Source of the DNA: Candidatus Colicola coprequi
GTDB taxonomy: Bacteria; Bacteroidota; Bacteroidia; Bacteroidales; Paludibacteraceae
Assembly (NCBI GenBank): GCA_018065765.1
Contig: JAGHSR010000081.1
Span: 1 to 15,782, forward strand
Direction of reading: 5' to 3'
DNA length: 15,782 nt
Positions 1 through 5,240 of this stretch are shown piece by piece. The notes below the pieces were generated by a model, which did not search any database, was not told where the DNA came from, and worked only from the letters and a program-made list of their open reading frames with translations. How positions within the stretch are numbered: position 1 is the first letter of the stretch; each line of letters begins with the position of its first letter. The position numbers and the translations under genes were made by a program.

Positions 1-2
1 GT

Positions 3-53
3 AATGTCGAAGTGCCGCAAAAAGCCTTCTTGGCAGTTCTGAAGCTTGATTAA
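3..53 (+). CDS. 3' end of an unidentified gene (partial)
   Basis: Reading frame 3 is open from the window edge to a TAA at 51-53 and would end a protein in VPQKAFLAVLKLD. The other two forward frames stop at 2-4 and 40-42. The short tail has a plausible composition for a protein C-terminus, but 16 residues are too few to name a family. The gene would lie 45 bases upstream of the antiporter gene on the same strand, so the two may be co-transcribed. No terminator is seen between them. Confidence 0.4.
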   Translation, partial: NVEVPQKAFLAVLKLD

Positions 54-57
54 CGGC

Positions 58-89
58 TCGATATTTCGATAATTCGATAGCTCGAAAAA
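58..89 (+). repeat. Four 8-base repeats starting TCGA
   Basis: TCGATATT, TCGATAAT, TCGATAGC and TCGAAAAA follow one another with an exact 8-base period. The array fills most of the gap between the upstream partial gene and the antiporter start at 99. TCGA is self-complementary, so the array can form alternative small hairpins. No function can be assigned. Confidence 0.7.
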
Positions 90-98
90 CAATGTAAT

Positions 99-1418
99 AT
101 GGAACAATTTATGATGCCCGCATGGGCGATGATTCCTTTCGGAATTATGTTGCTCGCGATTGCGATTGGTCCTATCATTGCCGAAAAATGGTGGGAGAGC
201 AATCTTAACAAACTCATTGTATCAGCCGTGTTGGGGGTGCCTGTGGCTATTTTTATGGTTGTGCAGGGACTGACTCACTCGTTGGTGGATACAATCTTCT
301 TTGATTATCTGCCCTTTATTATCTTGCTTTTGGCATTGTTTGTGATAACGGGTGGTATTCATCTTAGTGGTGATATCAAGGCAAAGCCAATCATCAATAC
401 GTTGTTTTTGGCAATTGGATTTTTTCTTGCCAGTTTGATGGGAACTACCGGAGCCGCCATGTTGCTCATCCGTCCTGTGCTGACAACCAATCAACAGCGC
501 AAATACAAAGTGCATACCGTTCTGTTTTTCATTGCGTTGGTGGCTAACTGCGGTGGACTGATGACCCCTCTTGGCGACCCACCATTGTTTATGCTGTTCC
601 TGCGTGGTGCAAGTTTCACATGGTTCGCATCTATGTGGTTACCGTGGTTATTTACGGGGGCTGTATTGCTACTGCTCTACTTCTTGGCAGACACGTATTT
701 CTACAGAAAAGAGGAATGGACGGCTCTGAGCGCGGATTCGCGTGAACAACAACCCTTGTGTCTGACCGGCAAGCTGAATTTCCTGTGGCTGGCAGGTGTG
801 GTTGCAAGTGTAGCTTTTCTGAACGCAGGCACTATCCCTGCGATGGGTGAAGAGGGAGCTCCTCTGTATATCAAGTACTTGCGTGAAATAGCAATGGTAG
901 TTCTGATGATAGCCAGTCTGCTTACTACGTCCAAAAAAGTACGTTATGAGGACAATAAATACACATGGGCTCCTATTTTGGAAGTGGCAGCCTTGTTCAT
1001 TGGTATTTTCACGACTATGGCACCGGCGCTCATTTTCCTCAAAGAGAATGCTGCCAGTCTTGGTTTGGATCAGATTTGGCAATATTACTACGCTACCGGT
1101 TTGCTCTCATCCTTCTTGGATAACACTCCAACGGCAGTAGCGTTCTGGTCGATGGGTACGGGACTTAGTCCAGAAATAATGGCTTCGATGGATACGAACA
1201 TGGTGGCTCAGATACCCGAACTGCTGCTTAAAGCCATTTCGATAGGTGCTGTGTTCTTTGGTAGTATGACCTACATTGGTAATGGACCTAACTTTATGGT
1301 GAAGGCGATTGCAGAAGAGAATCAAATTTCTATGCCGAGTTTCTTTGGCTATATGATTAAATTCTCGCTTATTGTTTTGCTGCCGGTTTACATTTTGGTT
1401 CAATTGATTTTCTTGTAA
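99..1418 (+). CDS. nhaD: NhaD-type sodium:proton antiporter
   Basis: This is a 439-residue polytopic inner-membrane protein of the ion transporter (IT) superfamily, most like NhaD antiporters, which exchange Na+ or Li+ for H+. Hydrophobic segments cover nearly the whole chain. Motifs typical of the group are GTTGAAMLLIRP (residues 115-126), NCGGLMTPLGDPPLFMLFLRG around 150-170, and FLDNTPTAVAFW near 342-353; the last two sit where IT-superfamily proteins have their re-entrant substrate-binding loops. The ATG at 99 gives a normal length; in-frame ATGs at 111 and 114 are possible but less likely. It is followed after 43 bases by a DedA-family gene on the same strand, and DedA proteins are also linked to proton-motive force and envelope homeostasis. 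The NhaD label comes from motif resemblance; a related dicarboxylate carrier is less likely. Confidence 0.85.
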   Translation: MEQFMMPAWAMIPFGIMLLAIAIGPIIAEKWWESNLNKLIVSAVLGVPVAIFMVVQGLTHSLVDTIFFDYLPFIILLLALFVITGGIHLSGDIKAKPIINTLFLAIGFFLASLMGTTGAAMLLIRPVLTTNQQRKYKVHTVLFFIALVANCGGLMTPLGDPPLFMLFLRGASFTWFASMWLPWLFTGAVLLLLYFLADTYFYRKEEWTALSADSREQQPLCLTGKLNFLWLAGVVASVAFLNAGTIPAMGEEGAPLYIKYLREIAMVVLMIASLLTTSKKVRYEDNKYTWAPILEVAALFIGIFTTMAPALIFLKENAASLGLDQIWQYYYATGLLSSFLDNTPTAVAFWSMGTGLSPEIMASMDTNMVAQIPELLLKAISIGAVFFGSMTYIGNGPNFMVKAIAEENQISMPSFFGYMIKFSLIVLLPVYILVQLIFL

Positions 1419-1461
1419 ACGGCACCGGTTTTGGTACCGCCAAATTACGCGAAGCATCCTT

Positions 1462-2109
1462 ATGTCTTTGGTTGAAAACATCGTCTCGTGGTATTCGACG
1501 CATATGAATTATGCGTCGATTACTGCGCTCATGACCATTGAGTCATCGTTTATTCCTTTTCCATCCGAGGTGGTGATTCCCCCTGCGGCTTTTGTGGCAG
1601 CGGAGGCGGATAGTGCACTCTGTGTAACTGCCAATTATCCTTTGGATGTGGCTTTGATAGTACTATTTGGCACATTGGGTGCCATGTTAGGTGCCATTAT
1701 CAATTACGCCCTGAGTGTGTGGTTGGGACGTCCTATTATATATAAGTTTGCAGATAGTCGCATAGGGCATTTGTGTCTGTTGTCTAAGGAAAAAGTACAA
1801 AAGGCGGAAACCTATTTTAATGACTATGGCAAGGTATCCACTTTTATTGGTCGTTTGGTTCCGGGTATTCGTCAACTCATCAGTATTCCCGCAGGCCTAA
1901 GCCGCATGCACTTTGGTCAGTTCCTTCTTTACACTTTCTTGGGGGCTTTCATCTGGAATGCTATTTTGGCATTGTTGGGCTATTTGGCTCATGGTCAGAA
2001 GGATGTTATTGAGCAGTATAGTCACGTGCTCGGTATCATCATTGTAGTCGTTGTGGCTGCGGCTATTTTGTATTTGATTGTTCGCAAGTTCCTCAAACGC
2101 CATGCGTGA
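1462..2109 (+). CDS. DedA-family (SNARE-associated/VTT) membrane protein
   Basis: The 215-residue integral membrane protein carries the DedA signatures: E-S-S-F-I-P-F-P-S-E at residues 27-36 and FIGRLVPGIRQLISIPAGLS at about 131-150, the latter with the conserved G-R-x-x-P-x-x-R that probably lies in a re-entrant loop. A hydrophobic helix near the C-terminus is followed by a basic tail (RKFLKRHA). DedA proteins act in undecaprenyl-phosphate or phospholipid recycling and proton-motive-force homeostasis; the substrate cannot be read from the sequence. The last eight bases overlap the ATG of aroA (ATGCGTGA), so translation of the two is probably coupled. Length is normal for the family. Confidence 0.9.
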   Translation: MSLVENIVSWYSTHMNYASITALMTIESSFIPFPSEVVIPPAAFVAAEADSALCVTANYPLDVALIVLFGTLGAMLGAIINYALSVWLGRPIIYKFADSRIGHLCLLSKEKVQKAETYFNDYGKVSTFIGRLVPGIRQLISIPAGLSRMHFGQFLLYTFLGAFIWNAILALLGYLAHGQKDVIEQYSHVLGIIIVVVVAAAILYLIVRKFLKRHA

Positions 2110-3178
2110 GGTGGATTTGCCGATATCGAAGAGTATTGCCAATCGTGTATTGATTATACAAGCTATGCACGATTGGCCTTTGCTTGATGTGGTGAGTAGC
2201 GATAACGTACCGGACGATGTGGTGTTACTGCACGATGCTCTAACCTCCATCCGTCGTGTTCAGTCTCTGCCAGCCGTTCAGTCGGAGAGCGTGTGTAGGC
2301 TTGATCTGAAGAACTGTGGCACGGCGATGCGATTTCTGACGGCTTATTGTGCCCAGCAAGAGGGGCTGAATGTGGTGTTGGACGGCAGTCCTCGCATGCG
2401 TGAGCGTCCTATTTTGCAACTGGTGGAGGCACTACTGGCATTGGGGGCTGATATCCGTTTTGAGGGGGAGTACGGTTACCCTCCACTGCTTATACATGGG
2501 CGCAAATTGACGCACCCCAACGAGCAACGTGCATTGAGCATTCTCAATCCCCTCTCTACGCAGTTTATCTCGGCTTTGCTGCTGATAGGGGTGGATGTGA
2601 AAACGAATATCCGTTCGCCCTATATAGAAATGACACGCACTTTGATTCAACGTTCTCAATCCTCCACTCTTTTTAGGGATGGTGCAGGGACGGGGATAGG
2701 TTCTTGCGAAGTCGATTGGAGCAGTGCCGCTTTTTGGTACGAGTACATAGCTTTGCACGGAGGTGAGATATTGCTTCGCAACCTGCGAGCCGATTCCTTG
2801 CAGGGGGATAAGGTTGTGGCGGATATTTTTCGTAAATTAGGTGTGAAGACCATCTTTGCTGCGAACGGGGTGATTGTCTGTAAAAAACACAACGTCCGCA
2901 GGTATCTGCTGATTCAAAATTTCCGTTCTTGTCCGGACTTGTATCCGGTGGTGGCAATCACATGCAGGCAGTTGGGTGTACGCTTGTGGGCAGTTGGCAC
3001 TCAATCGCTTCGTTGGAAGGAGAGTGACCGATTGCGGTCTGTTCGTGAATGTAGGACGTATCATGACCATCGTATGGCGATGGCATTGATGGCAGCAGAC
3101 TTACCGTGTGATGATAGCGAATGTATCAAAAAGTCGTATCCTTTGTTTGAACAACAACTATGTCAATTGAACGTATAA
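2102..3178 (+). CDS. aroA: 3-phosphoshikimate 1-carboxyvinyltransferase (EPSP synthase), shortened form
   Basis: AroA joins shikimate-3-phosphate and phosphoenolpyruvate in the sixth step of the shikimate pathway. From the ATG at 2102 it has 358 residues, against about 410-430 usually. Visible motifs: LPISKSIANR (6-15, active-site lysine and arginine), NCGTAMRFLTAY (71-82), RMRERP (98-103), STQFISALL (152-160), PYIEMT (173-178), EVDWSSAAFWYE (203-214), CPDL (277-280, catalytic Asp), KESDR (306-310, catalytic Glu), HDHRMAMAL (321-329) and KKSYP (343-347). About 35 residues normally found between KESDR and DHRMAM are missing, about 10 more between PYIEMT and EVDW, and the usual N-terminal strand is short. 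All catalytic positions I can place are kept, so I call it functional, though this is an inference. A TTG at 2078 would add eight residues (MFASSSNA) unlike the family; the ATG at 2102 is preferred because it sits directly before the first conserved strand. Confidence 0.85.
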   Translation: MREVDLPISKSIANRVLIIQAMHDWPLLDVVSSDNVPDDVVLLHDALTSIRRVQSLPAVQSESVCRLDLKNCGTAMRFLTAYCAQQEGLNVVLDGSPRMRERPILQLVEALLALGADIRFEGEYGYPPLLIHGRKLTHPNEQRALSILNPLSTQFISALLLIGVDVKTNIRSPYIEMTRTLIQRSQSSTLFRDGAGTGIGSCEVDWSSAAFWYEYIALHGGEILLRNLRADSLQGDKVVADIFRKLGVKTIFAANGVIVCKKHNVRRYLLIQNFRSCPDLYPVVAITCRQLGVRLWAVGTQSLRWKESDRLRSVRECRTYHDHRMAMALMAADLPCDDSECIKKSYPLFEQQLCQLNV

Positions 3179-3921
3179 TCCCGCGTAGAGGTATCAACGA
3201 CGAGGGTAAAGGGAAGAAGTTTGCCCTACATAAATTGATAAGTGCTGCCACAACAGACTATGTGTGGTTGCAGGATGATGATGTGAAGTTGCCCAACATC
3301 GAATCGGTTCAATCGCAAGAGTTGACGGCAGACCTGTATATATTGCCTCTGCGCATGCGTGTAGAGGGGCGATCTGCTAATCTGCTGGAACGTCTTCAAA
3401 TAGCGGAGTACGCTGCTATCCAACAATTGACTATGGAAACAGCCAAGAGGGGGCATGCTGTTATGTGCAGCGGAGCCAACTTGATAGTGAAGCGTGAACG
3501 ATGGTTGGAGAGTTATGCTGACCTGCATCCGGAGATACTATCCGGCGACGATATGTTTTTGCTGGAAAGTTTCAAGCAGCGCGGACTGAAGATAGAAGCA
3601 ATCGATGAGGAACAAGTAACTGCCTATGTGACGCCTCAACCCACGTTGGCAGCGCTCATCAGTCAGCGTATGCGTTGGGCAGGTAAAGCACCCAAGTTTC
3701 GGGATAAAGATATTGTCCGTTGTGGCACTATCGTGCTAATGGCTAACCTAATACAGATGGTTGCTCCGGCAATCATGCTGATCAAGTTTCCTGTGGAATA
3801 TTCGCTCATTAAAAAGAGAGACGCATCGGTCTCTCTTTGGGTAGCATTGCTTTTGGGAATAGTCTATCCCTACTACATGTTTATTTGTCTCTTCGGCGGT
3901 TTTTTTCGCCGAGAATGGTAG
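3160..3921 (+). CDS. Family 2 glycosyltransferase, N-terminally truncated
   Basis: This 253-residue protein keeps the middle and end of a membrane-anchored GT2 enzyme: GKGKKFAL (16-23), the LQDDDV acidic metal/nucleotide site (38-42), CSGANL (103-108), SGDDMFLLE (128-136, with the presumed catalytic acidic pair) and QRMRW (169-173), followed by two membrane segments at about 190-211 and 225-247. The first 70 or so residues of the GT2 fold, which include the first Rossmann strand and the nucleotide-binding aspartate, are absent: the frame is closed by a TGA at 3148-3150, only nine bases before the ATG. The start lies inside aroA (19-base overlap). It is either a decayed gene or a reduced lineage-specific form; intact reading and conserved later motifs argue against recent decay. 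Donor and acceptor sugars cannot be inferred. Confidence 0.75.
   Translation: MSIERIIPRRGINDEGKGKKFALHKLISAATTDYVWLQDDDVKLPNIESVQSQELTADLYILPLRMRVEGRSANLLERLQIAEYAAIQQLTMETAKRGHAVMCSGANLIVKRERWLESYADLHPEILSGDDMFLLESFKQRGLKIEAIDEEQVTAYVTPQPTLAALISQRMRWAGKAPKFRDKDIVRCGTIVLMANLIQMVAPAIMLIKFPVEYSLIKKRDASVSLWVALLLGIVYPYYMFICLFGGFFRREW
3811..3838 (-). terminator. Probable intrinsic terminator of secG, inside the glycosyltransferase gene
   Basis: AAAGAGAGAC (3813-3822) and GTCTCTCTTT (3829-3838) form a perfect 10-base-pair stem with a six-base loop. Read on the minus strand the stem ends in five Ts (complement of 3811-3815), the layout of a Rho-independent terminator. It lies about 90 bases past the secG stop codon. 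Read on the plus strand it is followed by GG and lacks a T run of the same quality. It encodes residues of the loop between the two membrane segments of the glycosyltransferase. Confidence 0.6.
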
Positions 3922-3927
3922 CAAGAC

Positions 3928-4257
3928 TTATTCGCCTTGTTCTTCGCCAAAGTCAGCAGCAGCGGGCTGAGGCAGTGCAGCAGCAGCTTCTTCTACTTGC
4001 TCCACGATAGCGCTTTCGTCTGCGGTTTGTACTTGTTGTCCTTTGCCAAAACCAACGGCGAGGATGGACAGAACAACGATAATAGCTGCCAAAGTCCAAC
4101 TGGCTTTTTCCAGGAAGTCAGCAGTTTTAGGTGCGCCCATCACTTGGTTGCCACTTGCAAAACCTGCAGCGAGTCCACCACCTTTGCTGTTTTGAACCAA
4201 AACAAGCAATATCAGCAGGATAGCTGCAATCACGATAAGAATAGTAAATAGAATCAT
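3928..4257 (-). CDS. secG: Preprotein translocase subunit SecG
   Basis: SecG is the small non-essential partner of SecY and SecE in the inner-membrane Sec channel. The 109-residue protein has two membrane helices (about residues 2-22 and 53-70) separated by the family's signature QNSKGGGLAAGFASGNQVMG and the FLEKASW stretch, then a C-terminal tail rich in Ala, Gln and Glu that is typical of Bacteroidota versions. The ATG at 4255-4257 fits the family start. It is transcribed alone from a clear promoter at 4321-4352. It converges on the glycosyltransferase gene with only six bases between the stop codons, and its probable terminator lies inside that gene. I am confident of the assignment. Confidence 0.95.
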   Translation of the reverse strand: MILFTILIVIAAILLILLVLVQNSKGGGLAAGFASGNQVMGAPKTADFLEKASWTLAAIIVVLSILAVGFGKGQQVQTADESAIVEQVEEAAAALPQPAAADFGEEQGE

Positions 4258-4320
4258 AGTTTTTATTTGTTGTTAGTTATTAGTCGTTAATTCTTCCCTC
4301 CCACTTTTCCTTTCAACTTG

Positions 4321-4352
4321 CAAAGGTACAGCTTTTATTTGAATTACACAAA
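4321..4352 (-). promoter_or_regulatory. Bacteroidota-type promoter for secG
   Basis: On the minus strand TTTG (4352-4349) is followed by a 20-base spacer and TACCTTTG (4328-4321), matching the TTTG-N19/20-TAnnTTTG consensus of the Bacteroidota primary sigma factor. Transcription would start near 4314 and leave an A/T-rich leader of about 55 bases. Confidence 0.75.
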
Positions 4353-4382
4353 AAATAATACGATTTTTGAAAAAAAAGTGTG

Positions 4383-4454
4383 CAATGTTCCACGATTTTT
4401 GTTATGCTATCCACCCGTAATCCACCCGTAATCCACCCGTGCGTGGAACAATTG
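4383..4454. repeat. Inverted repeat enclosing three 11-base direct repeats
   Basis: TGTTCCACG (4386-4394) and CGTGGAACA (4442-4450) are perfect 9-base complements; allowing one extra base they extend to CAA (4383-4385) and TTG (4452-4454). Between them lie three copies of ATCCACCCGTA (4409-4419, 4420-4430, and 4431-4440 missing the final A). The period equals about one helical turn. The element sits roughly 95-125 bases upstream of the predicted secG transcription start and downstream of the HsdR_N-domain gene. It could be a regulator-binding array, a structured RNA or a remnant of a small mobile repeat. Confidence 0.7.
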
Positions 4455-4457
4455 AAA

Positions 4458-4492
4458 AATGGAGAATGGAGAATGCAGAATGCAAAATGCAA
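4458..4492 (+). repeat. Five tandem 7-base repeats (AATGSAR)
   Basis: AATGGAG, AATGGAG, AATGCAG, AATGCAA and AATGCAA follow without gaps and with an exact period of seven. The stepwise change from GGAG to GCAG to GCAA suggests expansion and drift of a simple repeat. No open frame covers it convincingly. Confidence 0.75.
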
Positions 4493-4520
4493 GCCCCCAG
4501 CCCTGCTGAATGGGGAGGGG
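4493..4520. repeat. G/C-rich imperfect hairpin, possibly a dispersed intergenic repeat
   Basis: CCCCC (4494-4498) plus CCC (4501-4503) face GGGG (4512-4515) plus GGGG (4517-4520) around TGCTGAAT. Short elements of the form GCCCCC...CCCTGAA...GGGGGAGG recur between genes in Bacteroidota genomes as I recall them. It lies 20 bases past the stop of the minus-strand HsdR_N gene and could help end that transcript, although no strong T run follows. Confidence 0.45.
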
Positions 4521-4539
4521 AATAGTCCTCCACAAGTTT

Positions 4540-4998
4540 TTAGGATATCAGCGATGAGTAGGATGGGATGTTGTCCAAAAACTCGATGGTGTGGTTTTGG
4601 ATGGGTATGTTCTCAGCAGATGGGGTGTTGATAGCCGGAACTATTTTACCGACAATGGTGTTGATGCCGTTGTGAAGTATCAAGTAAGGAACTTGTAGTT
4701 GGCGGTTGTAGGCAGCAGCTTGATCTAAAGTGTCTTGCGTCAGTGCGACCGAATCTGCTTTGAACTCAATAATAACCAGCGGAACCAATTGTTTACTATA
4801 GACGACTGCGTCCGCACGACGCCCTGTAGATAAAGCTATTTCTACGGCTATCAGCGATGACGGATACCTCAACTGCTCCACCAGATAGTGGAGAAACTGC
4901 TGGCGAACCCACTCCTCCGGAGTGAGCCGTACATATTTGCGCCGCCAATCGCAAAAGATGTATTCTTTGCCTCTTATTTGTTTTGTCCTGTAAGACAT
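4540..4998 (-). CDS. Orphan HsdR_N-domain (PD-(D/E)xK-like) protein
   Basis: The 152-residue protein matches the type I restriction enzyme HsdR N-terminal domain family (HSDR_N_2), found as a stand-alone gene in many Bacteroidota. The family block RRKYVRLTPEEWVRQ is at residues 19-33. A nuclease-like core can be traced: E53 (AVEIAL), D63 (RRADAVVY) and E78-x-K80 (IIEFKA), followed by DQAAAYN and PYLILHNG. Length is that of the stand-alone family, so it is not a broken hsdR. No hsdM, hsdS or helicase gene is near, so it should not be called a restriction system; the biological role is unknown. The ATG at 4996-4998 puts the first conserved strand (KEYIFCDWRRKYV) at the usual distance. No clear promoter is visible between it and the tRNA. 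Confidence 0.85.
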   Translation of the reverse strand: MSYRTKQIRGKEYIFCDWRRKYVRLTPEEWVRQQFLHYLVEQLRYPSSLIAVEIALSTGRRADAVVYSKQLVPLVIIEFKADSVALTQDTLDQAAAYNRQLQVPYLILHNGINTIVGKIVPAINTPSAENIPIQNHTIEFLDNIPSYSSLIS

Positions 4999-5091
4999 AA
5001 TGGAAAGTTCCTGCCTCCCAATTAAATGGGAAGATAGCCACCATAGTGACTATAGAAACGATAGGTGTTATTTGTTTTTGGTTTTAGTTAT

Positions 5092-5127
5092 CAAACAAGC
5101 GCTTACCGAGAAGTAAACGCTTGTTTG
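5092..5127 (-). terminator. Terminator hairpin after the tRNA gene
   Basis: CAAACAAGCG (5092-5101) and CGCTTGTTTG (5118-5127) pair over ten bases, with a further TTAC/GTAA pairing (5103-5106 with 5113-5116) inside. It begins two bases past the tRNA discriminator base on the minus strand. The T-rich 3' arm (GCTTGTTTG) partly replaces a U tract. Confidence 0.65.
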
Positions 5128-5129
5128 TG

Positions 5130-5204
5130 TGGTCCCGCTTGGGCTTGAACCAAGGACCCCCTGATTATGAGTCAGGTGCTACTAACCAACTGAGCTACGG
5201 GACC
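5130..5204 (-). tRNA. tRNA with CAT anticodon, probably tRNA-Ile2 (lysidine type)
   Basis: The minus strand folds as a cloverleaf: acceptor GGTCCCG/CGGGACC with discriminator A, anticodon stem CCTGA/TCAGG around loop CTCATAA (anticodon CAT), and T arm CTTGG-TTCAAGC-CCAAG. CCA is not encoded. CAT tRNAs are initiator Met, elongator Met or Ile2. The initiator is unlikely since the first acceptor pair G1-C72 is intact. C4-G69, C5-G68, A37 and A38 match features that TilS, the lysidine synthetase, uses to pick tRNA-Ile2 in E. coli; elongator Met remains possible. The D arm reads GCTC-AGTTGGTTA-GTAGC, one base longer than the usual GAGC 3' half. Confidence 0.92.
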
Positions 5205-5240
5205 ATCGCGCATTAGTAAGGCGCGCGAACCTTAATCGAA

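Noticed and set aside
1420..1441. CGGCACC/GGTACCG imperfect hairpin between nhaD and dedA
   Set aside because: It has a central mismatch and no T run, so it is too weak to call a terminator.
3041..3070. Frameshift as the cause of the short AroA
   Set aside because: The bases that would encode the missing residues are not present between the KESDR and DHRMAM codons, so a change of frame cannot restore them.
3893..3912. TCGGCG/CGCCGA hairpin between the glycosyltransferase and secG ends
   Set aside because: The run of Ts lies in the loop rather than after the stem on either strand, so it is not a convincing intrinsic terminator.
4409..4440. Three direct repeats as a possible CRISPR array
   Set aside because: The units are 11 bases and abut without spacers; no cas gene is near.
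4380..4631. 83-codon plus-strand frame across the repeats
   Set aside because: It runs through simple repeats and into the HsdR_N gene on the other strand, and the product has no domain-like composition.
4540..4998. A type I restriction system
   Set aside because: Only the HsdR_N-type domain is present at normal stand-alone length; no helicase, methylase or specificity gene is in the window.
4796..5044. 82-codon minus-strand frame overlapping the HsdR_N gene
   Set aside because: It is out of frame with the conserved HsdR_N protein over most of its length and has no recognisable motif.
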